In this document: piece by piece, positions 48,191 through 56,733 of the stretch
How the letters are laid out: each line of letters opens with the position of its first letter
Position numbering within the stretch: the first letter of the stretch is position 1
Origin: Flavobacteriales bacterium
GTDB lineage: Bacteria; Bacteroidota; Bacteroidia; Flavobacteriales_F; PHOS-HE28
DNA: 64,000 nucleotides
Assembly: GCA_023957375.1 (NCBI GenBank)
Contig: JAMLHB010000001.1
Span: 1,590,245 to 1,654,244 of the forward strand
Reading direction: 5' to 3'
The notes under the pieces: generated by a model
Databases searched by the model: none
What the model was told of the DNA's origin: nothing
What the model saw: the letters and a program-made list of their open reading frames with translations, nothing else
Position numbers and translations under genes: made by a program

Positions 48191-50510
48191 AGACGTACCC
48201 GTAGCCGTTGTCCGCCTTCACGCCGTTGAACAGCAGATCAACGTGCTTGAGCCTGTCCGTGCGGTACAGTTCATTCACCGGGCGCAACATGGCCCGGCGC
48301 GTGTATCCCTGGCGTACCACATACAGGGTAATGTCAACGAAGTGCATCACGATCTTGAATTCACTGACCACCCCCATCGGCGATGCGTCCACGATGACCT
48401 GGTCATACCGGCCCCGCAATTGCTGCATTAGTTCGGCCAACCGGGGACTCTCAAAGAGTTCAAGCGGATTGGGCGGCACCGGTCCGGCCGTGATCACATC
48501 CAACCCCTGCACATCCGTCCGCCTGATGATCTGGTCAATGCCCGCTTCCCCGATCAGGTAGGTGCTCAGGCCGGGCCCTGCATCCAGCCCAAGGCGTTCA
48601 TGTACCTTGGGTTTGCGCATGTCCGCGTCCATCAGCAGGGTACGCTTGTTCCCCAAGGCCATCACCACCGCCATATTCACCGCACAGAATGTTTTTCCTT
48701 CACCGCTCGTGCTGCTGGTGAAGCCCAGCACCTGGCGATCCATTTTCGCGTTCAGGTATTGCAAGTTGATGCGCGCCGTGCGGAACGCTTCAGCAGTGGC
48801 CGACCGGTCGTCCACGCTCTTGATCCTTTCCTGCTTGGATGCTGGAATGCTGCCCAGCACCGGGATCATGCTGAGGCGTTTCAGTTCCTCCAGGTCCATG
48901 ATGCGGTCATTCAGCATGTCGCGGATCAGGATGAACCCCAACGGCAACACCAAGGCTACGGCCAACGCCATGGCCAACGTCCTTGTCTTCTTGGGGCCCA
49001 CCGGGCCTCCATCGCTCACCCGTGCCGGGTCCACGACGTACTTGTCCACCTGATCGGAGTTGACCGCGATCTCCGCCTCATAGCGTTTTTCCATGAGGTA
49101 GGTGTTGATGCTGGCATTCAGCTCATACTTGCGCGTGGCGATGGAGACCTGCCTGCTGCTTTGGGGAAGCTGGTTCAACTGGTATTCAAGCTGCCCCACC
49201 CGGGACGTGATCTGGTCCAGCTCGAACTGTGCGGCCCGGCGTGCATCCTGCGCGCTTTGGATGATCTGGTTGCGCTGGGTTTGCACCTTCCTTGCCAAGG
49301 CAATGGTGGGGGCCGATTGCTGCCGTTCGGTCAGGCGCCTGGTCGCCAGCTCGTTGATGTCCTGGTTGTATTTGTCGATCAGGTTGCTCAGCGACGGCGC
49401 TCCCACGTTGGCAGCTGAGATCGTGGTGGGGACGCCTTCACTGTCCGTTCCCATGTGCGTGATCAGCTCGCTGAGGTAGTCCAGCTTCGAACGGGCCCTT
49501 CCCTGATCATCCCGGAGCCTTGAGAGGTCGTTGAACACGGCCGCCCCCCGATCGCTCGCGCTGCCCACCAAGTTCCCGGCCGAGGCCTGCACGTTCTGAA
49601 GGTTTCCTTCGGCCACCTCCAAGTTGCCCATGGACCGGTCCAGTTGCTGATCGATGAACGCGATGGTCTTTTTGCCTTTATCGTTCTGCTTGTCCTGTTC
49701 GCCCTTGATGTAGGTCTGCATCAAGGTATTGATGTAGTCCTTCTCCTTTTTGGTATCCTGCCCCACGGTACTGATGGTAATGATGTTGCTCTCATCACTA
49801 CGCGGGGTCACTACGGTCTTGGCCCTGTAATAGGCTGCTACATCCATGTTGCTTGCCGTAAGGAAGAAATAGCGTTCGTCCTTCCCATAGATGTATTTCG
49901 GGTCGAAGGTGATCGTAAAACTGAGATCGGCGCTTTTGAAGGGCTCCCCGATCTTGGCGGTCTGGTCCAGGTCCAATTTTTCAATGAACGCATCCACCGG
50001 CTTTTGCAAGCCTGCATCAAACATGTGGACATACTTTCCCTCCGCCAGTACCCGGTACGTCCCTGCCTCAACATCCGGCCTCACCTCCACCATCACCCCG
50101 GTCACTTGGCGGCCGGTATCCAGGCGGATGATGAACGGCTTGTTCTCGTACAGTTCGTGGCGCATGAACCGGCGCTCCACGAAATAGGTGGTGCCGAAGT
50201 CAAGCTGCTGGATGGTGTTGAGCACGTTGGTGAAGGAGGTCAGCACGCTGACCTCGTCCTCCAGGCCCACTTGGCTGCTGAGGTAAGAGGCCCCCTTGAT
50301 AAAGTCTTCATTCCTGCTCCCGAAGCTGTTCCGCTTGGTATCGCTCATCAACATCACGCCGCTCACCTCGAACGTCTTCGGCGTGGTCTTCACATGCCAA
50401 ACGGCCCAAGCACCTGCCACGGTGCATGTAATAACGAACAACCACCAGTACCGGAAAATTTTCCGGATGATGGCTTTCACGTCCAAGGTATCGTTCTGAA
50501 CCTCGCTCAT
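48183..50510 (-). CDS. Wzc-type polysaccharide co-polymerase and tyrosine autokinase
   Basis: Controls chain length and export. 775 residues. The chain-length (Wzz) domain spans two transmembrane helices (about 20-38 and 503-523) with a long periplasmic coiled-coil part. The cytoplasmic BY-kinase domain (about 560-775) has Walker A GFTSSTSGEGKTFCAVN (lysine 606), Walker A' LLMDADMRKPKVHE and Walker B VIVDASPMGV. The C-terminal tyrosine cluster is short (GYGYVYG, three tyrosines), which may limit autophosphorylation. No cognate phosphatase gene is in the window. The ATG overlaps the wza stop by 4 bases. Confidence 0.92.
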   Translation of the reverse strand: MSEVQNDTLDVKAIIRKIFRYWWLFVITCTVAGAWAVWHVKTTPKTFEVSGVMLMSDTKRNSFGSRNEDFIKGASYLSSQVGLEDEVSVLTSFTNVLNTIQQLDFGTTYFVERRFMRHELYENKPFIIRLDTGRQVTGVMVEVRPDVEAGTYRVLAEGKYVHMFDAGLQKPVDAFIEKLDLDQTAKIGEPFKSADLSFTITFDPKYIYGKDERYFFLTASNMDVAAYYRAKTVVTPRSDESNIITISTVGQDTKKEKDYINTLMQTYIKGEQDKQNDKGKKTIAFIDQQLDRSMGNLEVAEGNLQNVQASAGNLVGSASDRGAAVFNDLSRLRDDQGRARSKLDYLSELITHMGTDSEGVPTTISAANVGAPSLSNLIDKYNQDINELATRRLTERQQSAPTIALARKVQTQRNQIIQSAQDARRAAQFELDQITSRVGQLEYQLNQLPQSSRQVSIATRKYELNASINTYLMEKRYEAEIAVNSDQVDKYVVDPARVSDGGPVGPKKTRTLAMALAVALVLPLGFILIRDMLNDRIMDLEELKRLSMIPVLGSIPASKQERIKSVDDRSATAEAFRTARINLQYLNAKMDRQVLGFTSSTSGEGKTFCAVNMAVVMALGNKRTLLMDADMRKPKVHERLGLDAGPGLSTYLIGEAGIDQIIRRTDVQGLDVITAGPVPPNPLELFESPRLAELMQQLRGRYDQVIVDASPMGVVSEFKIVMHFVDITLYVVRQGYTRRAMLRPVNELYRTDRLKHVDLLFNGVKADNGYGYVYG

Positions 50511-51280
50511 TTCTGGTTCTGCACCACGGTGACGATCAGGGCTGCCGAGCTGATGGCGGCGAACAGGATGGAAAGCAGTTCCAAGTTCATGCGCTGGGGC
50601 CTGGCCCGCAACGATGGCACATAAACCACATCATTGGGCAGCAAGTAGTAATACTCGCTGCTCAGCACATCGGTGCTCCCCAGATCGATGTACAGGGCCT
50701 GCGTACCCTGGTCGCTTTGCCGCATCAACGTCACATGCCTCTTGTCCGCCATCTCGGCGGGCCCTCCTGCTTGGGACAGGGCCTCCAGCAAGGTGATCTG
50801 GTTGTTATAGACGAAATAGGTCCCAGGCTGCCGTACTTCGCCGAGTACGCTCACCCGGAAACTGACCAGCTTCAAGATCACCGTGGCATTGGCAAAGTAT
50901 TCGTTGATCTTGCGCTGTAGTGCATCCTGCGCTTCGTTCACCGTCAGGCCCGCCAATTTTACCTTGCCCACGCTGGGCAACTGCACATTCCCCGTTTTGT
51001 CCACCGAAAAGCCGTTGACGTAGAGCGCCGCCTCATTCAACGACAGGCTTGTATTGATGGCCTCCACGTTGAACAAGCGTGCATTAACCTCATCCAGGCC
51101 CAACACCCGGATGCTAAGGACGTCATTGACCTGTATCCTGTATTCGAATTTCCGGTTCGGAAAGAGCTTGCTGGTATTGCTCAGCGAGTTGTCGTGCAGG
51201 TAGTTGATGCTGCGCTTGCCCACGCACGATGCCAATAAGCTCAGCATGAGCAGGGCGATAACAGATTGGGTCAACTTCAT
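50507..51280 (-). CDS. Polysaccharide export outer-membrane lipoprotein (Wza-like)
   Basis: Forms the outer-membrane exit channel for the polymer. The 257-residue lipoprotein has the signal sequence LLMLSLLASC with the lipidated cysteine at residue 19. Residues about 45-130 are the polysaccharide export domain (YRIQVNDVLSIRVLGLDE; VQLPSVGKVKLAGLTVNEAQDAL), and a SLBB-like beta-grasp domain follows (FRVSVLGEVRQPGTYFVYNNQITLLEALSQAGG). The C-terminus has one membrane segment (LELLSILFAAISSAALIVTVV). As the first gene it defines the start of the EPS operon; a -7 box lies about 80 bases upstream. Confidence 0.93.
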   Translation of the reverse strand: MKLTQSVIALLMLSLLASCVGKRSINYLHDNSLSNTSKLFPNRKFEYRIQVNDVLSIRVLGLDEVNARLFNVEAINTSLSLNEAALYVNGFSVDKTGNVQLPSVGKVKLAGLTVNEAQDALQRKINEYFANATVILKLVSFRVSVLGEVRQPGTYFVYNNQITLLEALSQAGGPAEMADKRHVTLMRQSDQGTQALYIDLGSTDVLSSEYYYLLPNDVVYVPSLRARPQRMNLELLSILFAAISSAALIVTVVQNQK

Positions 51281-51360
51281 GCTGTGGTGGGTTTCGCTGG
51301 TGGTTTGGGGCTCAGCCCAGAGTTCGGGATCAATGCCGCATGCCTTTTTCGGGCAAGCGG

Positions 51361-51368
51361 CAAATATA
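51361..51368 (-). promoter_or_regulatory. -7 box of the EPS operon
   Basis: TATATTTG on the minus strand matches TAnnTTTG exactly and implies a leader of about 75 bases before the wza ATG. No TTTG is visible at -33 spacing, so an activator may be needed. The region up to 51476 shows no gene. Confidence 0.5.
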
Positions 51369-51476
51369 CGGTCAGGCCATCTGCGGGGTTTCCTGCGCGT
51401 TGAAGTTGTACATCCCTGCTGCTGAGGGGGTATTCGTAACGGCCCAGAGAAGTTGAAACTCCCCCCCTTATTGCGT

Positions 51477-51516
51477 AAAAACGCCGGAGGCCTTTGCTAT
51501 TGCTCAGGTTCCGGCG
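51477..51516 (-). terminator. Outer terminator downstream of the tRNA-Glu repeat units
   Basis: On the minus strand CGCCGGA (51516-51510) pairs with TCCGGCG (51488-51482) around a 21-base loop and is followed by TTTTT. It is the third terminator-like hairpin after the tRNA. Confidence 0.5.
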
Positions 51517-51595
51517 CTCCGGTGGTAGCCCGTAGGAGTTCCCGGAAAGGCCTTCCGGGGGAAGGACTTGGACGGGAACCAGGTTCCCCGAAGGG

Positions 51596-51630
51596 ATACA
51601 AAAAGACCCGGACGGCAAGTCCGGGTCTTT
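51596..51630 (-). terminator. Distal copy of the tRNA-Glu terminator
   Basis: The 12-bp stem AAAGACCCGGAC (51602-51613) / GTCCGGGTCTTT (51619-51630) is followed on the minus strand by TTTTTGT. It is a second copy of the terminator, created by the 109-bp duplication. Confidence 0.8.
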
Positions 51631-51704
51631 GAAGTAGCCCGTAGGAGTTTCCGGAAAGGCCTTCCGGGGGAAGGACTTGGACGGGAACCAGGTTCCCCGG
51701 AGGG

Positions 51705-51739
51705 ATACAAAAAGACCCGGACGGCAAGTCCGGGTCTTT
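51705..51739 (-). terminator. tRNA-Glu terminator
   Basis: The 12-bp stem AAAGACCCGGAC (51711-51722) / GTCCGGGTCTTT (51728-51739) with loop GGCAA is followed on the minus strand by TTTTTGT. It begins 4 bases past the tRNA 3' end. Confidence 0.9.
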
Positions 51740-51743
51740 GAAG

Positions 51744-51815
51744 TAGCCCGTAGGGGAATCGAACCCCTGTTTCATCCGTGAAAGGGACGCGTCCTAACCC
51801 CTAGACGAACGGGCC
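51744..51815 (-). tRNA. tRNA-Glu (UUC anticodon)
   Basis: The minus strand folds as a complete cloverleaf: acceptor stem GGCCCGT/ACGGGCT with one G-U pair at the end, D arm GTCTAGGGGTTAGGAC, anticodon stem CGTCC/GGATG with loop CTTTCAC (anticodon TTC), and T arm AGGGG-TTCGATT-CCCCT. CCA is not encoded. The promoter TTTG-N19-TACTTTTG lies upstream and terminators lie directly downstream. Confidence 0.95.
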
Positions 51816-51858
51816 ATGCTGTCAAACCGAATTGCGTGGGTCTTCGCTTTCGGGGGCG

Positions 51859-51889
51859 CAAAAGTAGTGGCTTTGCCGATCCCACCAAA
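51859..51889 (-). promoter_or_regulatory. tRNA-Glu promoter, TTTG-N19-TACTTTTG
   Basis: On the minus strand TTTG (51889-51886) and TACTTTTG (51866-51859) are spaced by exactly 19 bases, a full match to the Bacteroidota consensus. Confidence 0.8.
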
Positions 51890-51896
51890 TCGGGCA

Positions 51897-52601
51897 TCAA
51901 GTTATCTCACCCGTATCCGCCTGGAAGCGGAACCCCAGGCGCTTGCCGGTGCTCACCATGGAGTTGGCTTCCACCTGTTTCATTTCCTCCACGGTCACCT
52001 GGCTCACTTGGTCGTACGGCGGTGCCAACAGGTCGAAGTCGAGCACATACAATAGCACGGATTCCAAGGTTGCGCGCATCGGGCCGGCATCCATGACCAG
52101 CTTACCCAGGTCGTTGTACAGGAATCCAAGCTGTTTTTTGCCCTGCACGAAAAAATGCCCCTCGCGGTTGATGAACAGGCGGGCGACCAAGTACCCCAGG
52201 TCGCGTTCCCGGTTGTACCGGAAGGAATCGGAGAGGAAATTGTACACGTTGACCACCCCGAAGTAGCCCCGTTGCTCATCCTCCTGCAAATAACTTCCTT
52301 TCCACAAGCTGTTGCTTTGGTCCAGGCGGAACACGTTGGTGTGCATGGTGAACACCACTGTATCACCGGCCACCACCACCTTGGTGGAGAAGTCGCCCTG
52401 TTCGGAGAATTCAACCTTCAACCGGGGGTCGCGCAGGGTGATGGCAGCGGCCAGGTCGTCGGCCAGGGCCTTCAGCTCTTGTTTGAGGAGGGCGAAGTTC
52501 TCCTTGCACTTCGCATACACGTCCTGCTTCATGCCCGACCGGGTGGCCAGCAGGTCCAAGATCAGGTCCCGGGGTTTCCTGGGTTCGGGTGTATTCGCCA
52601 T
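51897..52601 (-). CDS. Conserved hypothetical protein, 234 aa
   Basis: Not recognised by function. The soluble protein begins with a Pro-rich segment ([13 protein letters not shown]), then a long helix (MKQDVYAKCKENFALLKQELKALADDLAAAI) and a beta-rich domain (RLKVEFSEQGDFSTKVVVAGDTVVFTMHTNVFRL). The middle has GYFGVVNVYNFLSDSFRYNRERDLGYLVARLFINREGHFFVQG. The C-terminus, PPYDQVSQVTVEEMKQVE, is helical. It looks conserved and well-folded. It is co-transcribed with proS, with a one-base stop/start overlap (TGATG), which suggests a translation-related or housekeeping role. The start at 52601 is chosen for the overlap. Confidence 0.65.
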   Translation of the reverse strand: MANTPEPRKPRDLILDLLATRSGMKQDVYAKCKENFALLKQELKALADDLAAAITLRDPRLKVEFSEQGDFSTKVVVAGDTVVFTMHTNVFRLDQSNSLWKGSYLQEDEQRGYFGVVNVYNFLSDSFRYNRERDLGYLVARLFINREGHFFVQGKKQLGFLYNDLGKLVMDAGPMRATLESVLLYVLDFDLLAPPYDQVSQVTVEEMKQVEANSMVSTGKRLGFRFQADTGEIT

Positions 52602-54070
52602 CAGTATGCTCTTGCGAAGATCACGCGTTGTGCGCTGGGCCTTCCGGTCACCATGCAATTCCCTGGTTTTTTATCCCCGGCCAACGGGATGCAGCGGATG
52701 GTGGCCTTGGTTTCGTTTTTCACCCTTTCCTCTGTTTCCGCAGTGCCGTCCCAATGGGCGAGGAAGAAACCGCCTTGGTCGATGCGGTCCTTGAACTCCG
52801 CATAGGAATCCACCACGTGCATGTTTTCTTCACGCATGGTGAGCGCTTTGCGGTACAGGTTGTCCTGGATGGCCTCCAGCAGATGATGCACCTTGTCGGC
52901 GAGGCCGGCGGCCTGCATCACCTGTTTTTCCAGGGTGTCCCTGCGGGCCACCTCCACGGTACCGTTCTCCATGTCGCGCGGGCCCACGGCAATGCGCACC
53001 GGATACCCTTTGAATTCGTACTCGGCAAATTTCCAACCGGGCTTCTTCTTGTCGTCGTTGTCGTACTTCACGGTGATGCCCTTGGCGCGCAAGGCGTCGA
53101 GCAACGGCTGCACATATCCATTGATGGCCTCCAGTTGCTCCCCGTTCTTGGCAATGGGCACCACGGCCACCTGCACCGGGGCAAGCTTCGGCGGTAGAAC
53201 AAGGCCGTGGTCGTCGCTATGGGTCATGATCAAAGCGCCCATCAGGCGGGTGCTCACCCCCCAGCTGGTAGCCCACACATGCTCCTGCTGGTTGTCCTTG
53301 TTGGTGAACAGCACGTCGAACGCCCTGGCAAAATTCTGGCCCAGGAAATGGGAGGTACCGGCCTGAAGCGCCTTGCCATCCTGCATCAACGCCTCGATGC
53401 AGTATGTGTCCACCGCACCGGCAAAACGCTCGCTGGCGGTTTTCACCCCTTTGATCACGGGCATGGCCATCCACTCCTCGGCGAACTTGGCATACACCTC
53501 CAGCATGCGGCGGGCCTCTTCCTCGGCTTCCTTCTGTGTTGCATGGGCGGTATGGCCTTCCTGCCAAAGGAATTCGGCGGTGCGCAGGAACAGGCGCGTG
53601 CGCATTTCCCAGCGCACCACATTGGCCCACTGGTTGATCAACAAAGGCAGGTCGCGGTAACTTTTGATCCATCCGCGATAGGTGTTCCAAATGATCGTTT
53701 CACTGGTGGGGCGCACGATCAGCTCCTCCTCCAACTTGGCTTCCGGGTCCACCACCACCCCGTGCACGTCATCTGATTTCAGGCGATAGTGCGTCACTAC
53801 AGCGCACTCCTTGGCGAAGCCTTCCACATGACTGGCCTCCTTGGCCAGGAAGCTCTTGGGGATGAACAACGGAAAGTAGGCGTTCACATGGCCGGTCGCC
53901 TTGAACATGCCGTCAAGGGCGCCCTGCATTTTCTCCCAAATGGCAAAGCCGTGGGGCTTGATGACCATGCACCCCCGTACACTGCTGTGCTCCGCCAAAT
54001 CGGCCTTCAGCACCAGGTCATTGTACCATTGGGCATAGTCGGTTTCGCGTTTGGTGAGTTGATCGCTCAT
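52601..54070 (-). CDS. proS: Prolyl-tRNA synthetase, eukaryote-like type
   Basis: Charges tRNA-Pro with proline. The 489-residue protein is the shorter class II form without the editing insertion (INS) domain, as in Thermus-type and eukaryotic enzymes. Visible motifs: the N-terminal [42 protein letters not shown] (motif 1), [39 protein letters not shown] (motif 2), and the anticodon domain with [14 protein letters not shown]. Motif 3 is around [17 protein letters not shown]. The start is the ATG at 54070. It shares its divergent upstream region with a Tyr-rich lipoprotein gene. Confidence 0.95.
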   Translation of the reverse strand: MSDQLTKRETDYAQWYNDLVLKADLAEHSSVRGCMVIKPHGFAIWEKMQGALDGMFKATGHVNAYFPLFIPKSFLAKEASHVEGFAKECAVVTHYRLKSDDVHGVVVDPEAKLEEELIVRPTSETIIWNTYRGWIKSYRDLPLLINQWANVVRWEMRTRLFLRTAEFLWQEGHTAHATQKEAEEEARRMLEVYAKFAEEWMAMPVIKGVKTASERFAGAVDTYCIEALMQDGKALQAGTSHFLGQNFARAFDVLFTNKDNQQEHVWATSWGVSTRLMGALIMTHSDDHGLVLPPKLAPVQVAVVPIAKNGEQLEAINGYVQPLLDALRAKGITVKYDNDDKKKPGWKFAEYEFKGYPVRIAVGPRDMENGTVEVARRDTLEKQVMQAAGLADKVHHLLEAIQDNLYRKALTMREENMHVVDSYAEFKDRIDQGGFFLAHWDGTAETEERVKNETKATIRCIPLAGDKKPGNCMVTGRPSAQRVIFARAY

Positions 54071-54091
54071 GCCCGTGCACTTTTGTGGTAC

Positions 54092-54099
54092 TATTTTTG
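54092..54099 (+). promoter_or_regulatory. -7 box upstream of the Tyr/Gly-rich lipoprotein gene
   Basis: TATTTTTG matches TAnnTTTG, 61 bases before the ATG at 54161, in the divergent region shared with proS. No TTTG at -33 spacing. Confidence 0.4.
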
Positions 54100-54160
54100 T
54101 TCCTGTGGCAGGGCCGCGAATGTAAGGCCCCCACCGTATGGAATGAACCAACCAACTGCC

Positions 54161-55063
54161 ATGAAGACGCTCATCTGCACCATCTCCTTGTTGACCCTGC
54201 TCGCGGCCTGCGGTACACTCCAGCAAACGGCCATGGTGAACGATGATGTGTACAACATTCCGGACCGGCAGGCGATGGCAACGGCCAAGACCATGGAGCG
54301 ACCCGCAACCGAAGACGCATCCGGTACGGACGATTACTACAACCCGGCAGAGGCTAAGCGCACATCCGGATACCGCGATTATTACGACCTGGCCTACAAC
54401 GACCCGTACTACTACAACTACGGAAGGTTCGGGTTCGGAACGGGCCTAGGCAGCTATGGACCGGGCTGGGGCATGGGAATGAGCTATGGCTGGCCCACCA
54501 GTTTCGGAAGCATGGGCATTGGCTACGGCATGGGTACGGGTCTTTACGGGTACGACCCCTATTGGGGCAATAGCTGGATGAGCGGGTACGGCTACTCTCC
54601 CTATTACGGCTACAACCCATACGGTTACTATGGATATGGCAACTACGGATATGGTTATGGCGGCTATGGCGCAGGGTATGGCCCTTACCAAGGCCCTTGG
54701 GGAGGGTGCTACGGCTGTTACGAGCCCATCGGGTACAACAACGTGGTGTATTCCCACCGCCCGTCGTTGGCAACAGGCCATGACGCAGCCATTGCTCCCG
54801 CCCCCCGCACCATGGTCCGCAACCCGGCGGGTCTCCTTCCGGGGTCGCCCATCGCATCCCCGAGCAGCACACCAGCCCAACGCCCAACTGCAACTCCGCG
54901 CCAAAACCGTCATTTCAATTCGCCGGAACCTCCTTCACGAACCTTTGATCGGGGATCTGGTGAACGGCCCACACGCAGCTTCGAGCCAAGCCCATCACGC
55001 TCCACGGGTGGCAATTTCGGGGGCGGTGGCGGGGAACGAATTTCCAGTCCCCGGCCACGCTAA
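54161..55063 (+). CDS. Tyr/Gly-rich low-complexity lipoprotein, 300 aa
   Basis: Secreted lipoprotein with the signal [18 protein letters not shown] (cysteine at residue 17). About residues 65-205 are dominated by Tyr, Gly, Pro and Asn ([36 protein letters not shown]), with a CYGCYEP motif at its end. The C-terminal third is Pro/Ser/Arg-rich and disordered. No folded domain is seen; such sequences can be self-assembling or act as flexible surface spacers. A second in-frame ATG lies 6 codons upstream (54143), but 54161 gives the clean signal. Next to it in the same direction is a FadL-like porin, 22 bases away. Confidence 0.7.
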   Translation: MKTLICTISLLTLLAACGTLQQTAMVNDDVYNIPDRQAMATAKTMERPATEDASGTDDYYNPAEAKRTSGYRDYYDLAYNDPYYYNYGRFGFGTGLGSYGPGWGMGMSYGWPTSFGSMGIGYGMGTGLYGYDPYWGNSWMSGYGYSPYYGYNPYGYYGYGNYGYGYGGYGAGYGPYQGPWGGCYGCYEPIGYNNVVYSHRPSLATGHDAAIAPAPRTMVRNPAGLLPGSPIASPSSTPAQRPTATPRQNRHFNSPEPPSRTFDRGSGERPTRSFEPSPSRSTGGNFGGGGGERISSPRPR

Positions 55064-55085
55064 GACCAGCTGATCCACTTCGTGC

Positions 55086-56567
55086 ATGACGCGTTTCCTT
55101 TTTCCAGCCATCCTGCTGCTGCTGTTCACCTCGCATGGCGCCATGGCCCAAAACGAGGAGGATGCACTGCGCTTTTCGCAGTATTTGCCTGGTGGCACGG
55201 CCCGTTCATGGGCCTTGGGCGGCGCCATGGGCGCTGCGGGTGCTGATCCCGCAAGCGCCTCCACCAATCCGGCCGGCTTTGGATTGTACAACGTCAGTGA
55301 AGTCTCATTTTCACCCCAGTTCGAGGTGAATGGTGCACGTTCCACCTACCATGGCACCAGTGCCAACGACAACGACAACCGGTTCAGCTTCAACAACCTT
55401 TCCCTAGTGCTGAGCAGCCCATATGAGCATGGGGGCGATTGGCGCAGCGGAACATTCGGGGTGTCGTTTGATCGCTTGGCCAGCTTTCACTGGGAAGAGC
55501 ATGCCACCGGAGCGGCAAAGGGCACGATCCTGCAGAAATTCGTGAACGAGGCCAATGGCACCGCACCCGGAAGCCTGAAGGACGCTTTTCCCTTCACTAG
55601 CAATCTGGCCTACATGGCCTACGGCATCGATCCACTGGACACCGTGGCAAACACGTACTCCAGCGCCATACCCTTCAGCAGTACCACGGACCAGGACCAC
55701 CGCATCAGTTCCTCGGGCCGACTGAACACCACCAGCTTTTTCTACGCTGCCAATTACTTGGACAAGTTATACGTTGGAGCCACGCTCGGCCTGGTGGGTC
55801 TACGGTATGAGCGGCATACCGCGCATGCGGAAAAGGTGGAGGACCCGGGCAATGACCTGAAGGACCTGAGCTATACCGAAAACTTGGTCACCACCGGCAA
55901 TGGGGTGGACCTGAAGTTGGGCTTCCTCGCACGGGCGGGCAAGCGCATGCGGCTCGGGCTCGCTTTCCACAGCCCGAAATGGCTGCTGCTCGGGGACAGC
56001 TATAACTATGTGATGTCCACCGGCTTCCGCACCCCGGATTCAAACGGGAAGACGAGCTATTCCCAATACTCCCCTGACGGCACGTTCAACTACCGGTTGC
56101 GCACGCCATGGAGCGTGCTCGCCTCTGCCTCGTACATCGCAGGCACTCACGGGCTTGTCAGCATTGATTACGGCTATACCGATTTCAGGCAAGCCCGATT
56201 GAAAACGAGCGCCGACCTGCTGGATGATTACGACTTCAGCAGCGAGAACCAAGCCATCCAAGCGAGTTTTCGGGGCACCCATAGCCTCCGGGTAGGCACG
56301 GAATGGCGTTCAGGGGCCTGGTATTTCAGAGGCGGCTGGGGCATCTGGCCGGATGCTTACGCCGATCAGGACCGGCGGCAAGGCACCGCCTACATGCGCT
56401 TCACCGGCGGCATCGGGTTCCGGAGCGAACACATAAGCGTGGACCTTGCCGGCGTGTACGGAAAGCGGGACACCAACTACTTCCAGTATGATCCGGGGCT
56501 TGCGGACATCACCCAGGAGCAGTTGACCGACACCCGCGGCTTGATCACCGTGACCTTCCGGCCGTGA
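55086..56567 (+). CDS. OmpP1/FadL-family outer-membrane protein
   Basis: Beta-barrel transporter for hydrophobic compounds, 493 residues. After a signal peptide (FLFPAILLLLFTSHGAMAQ), the N-terminal hatch segment has ALGGAMGAAGADPASASTNPAGFGLY, the signature of the FadL/TodX family. Amphipathic strands follow at regular spacing (LYVGATLGLVGLRYERH, LGLAFHSPKWLLLGDSYNYV, SIDYGYTDFRQARLK), and the last strand ends in aromatic residues (GLITVTFRP). In Bacteroidota such proteins are often annotated as haemin receptors, but the substrate is not evident. It probably shares a transcript with the upstream lipoprotein. Confidence 0.85.
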   Translation: MTRFLFPAILLLLFTSHGAMAQNEEDALRFSQYLPGGTARSWALGGAMGAAGADPASASTNPAGFGLYNVSEVSFSPQFEVNGARSTYHGTSANDNDNRFSFNNLSLVLSSPYEHGGDWRSGTFGVSFDRLASFHWEEHATGAAKGTILQKFVNEANGTAPGSLKDAFPFTSNLAYMAYGIDPLDTVANTYSSAIPFSSTTDQDHRISSSGRLNTTSFFYAANYLDKLYVGATLGLVGLRYERHTAHAEKVEDPGNDLKDLSYTENLVTTGNGVDLKLGFLARAGKRMRLGLAFHSPKWLLLGDSYNYVMSTGFRTPDSNGKTSYSQYSPDGTFNYRLRTPWSVLASASYIAGTHGLVSIDYGYTDFRQARLKTSADLLDDYDFSSENQAIQASFRGTHSLRVGTEWRSGAWYFRGGWGIWPDAYADQDRRQGTAYMRFTGGIGFRSEHISVDLAGVYGKRDTNYFQYDPGLADITQEQLTDTRGLITVTFRP

Positions 56568-56682
56568 TCCTTCCCGCTTTCATCCCATTCACCCTTTGCC
56601 ATGCGCTGGACGTCCGCACAGCTCCTGCTGGCCTCCCATGGTAGAGCCATGACCATCCCATGCCGGGGAACGGGCGGTTCAT

Positions 56683-56706
56683 GAAAAAAGCCCCTCCCGG
56701 GGCTCT
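56683..56706 (-). terminator. Terminator of the nif3/zinc-ribbon operon
   Basis: On the minus strand AGCCCC (56704-56699) pairs with GGGGCT (56694-56689) around a 4-base loop and is followed by TTTTTT. It lies 28 bases past the stop of the zinc-ribbon gene. Confidence 0.85.
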
Positions 56707-56733
56707 CCTCATCCAACGTCTTGGCGTATGGGT

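Larger units (their letters stand above)
51525..51742. repeat. Two tandem 109-bp units adjoining tRNA-Glu
   Basis: Two near-identical units (51525-51633 and 51634-51742) differ at only a few positions. Each begins with GTAGCCCGTAGG, which is also the first sequence of the tRNA 3' end at 51743-51754, so the array ends inside the tRNA gene. Each unit carries three hairpins: CCGGAA/TTCCGG, GGGAACC/GGTTCCC and the 12-bp terminator stem AAAGACCCGGAC/GTCCGGGTCTTT. The region 51281-51524 before them holds the wza leader and one more hairpin. The region contains no credible gene. Confidence 0.9.

Noticed and set aside
51525-51742. Possible riboswitch or leader for the EPS operon
   Set aside because: The hairpins end in U tracts in the minus direction directly after the tRNA and lie upstream of the EPS promoter, so they belong to the tRNA unit.
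51497-51775. Minus-strand frames with repeated GRPF/PSPSPGRPF peptides
   Set aside because: They read through the tRNA 3' end and the two terminators, so they cannot be normal genes.
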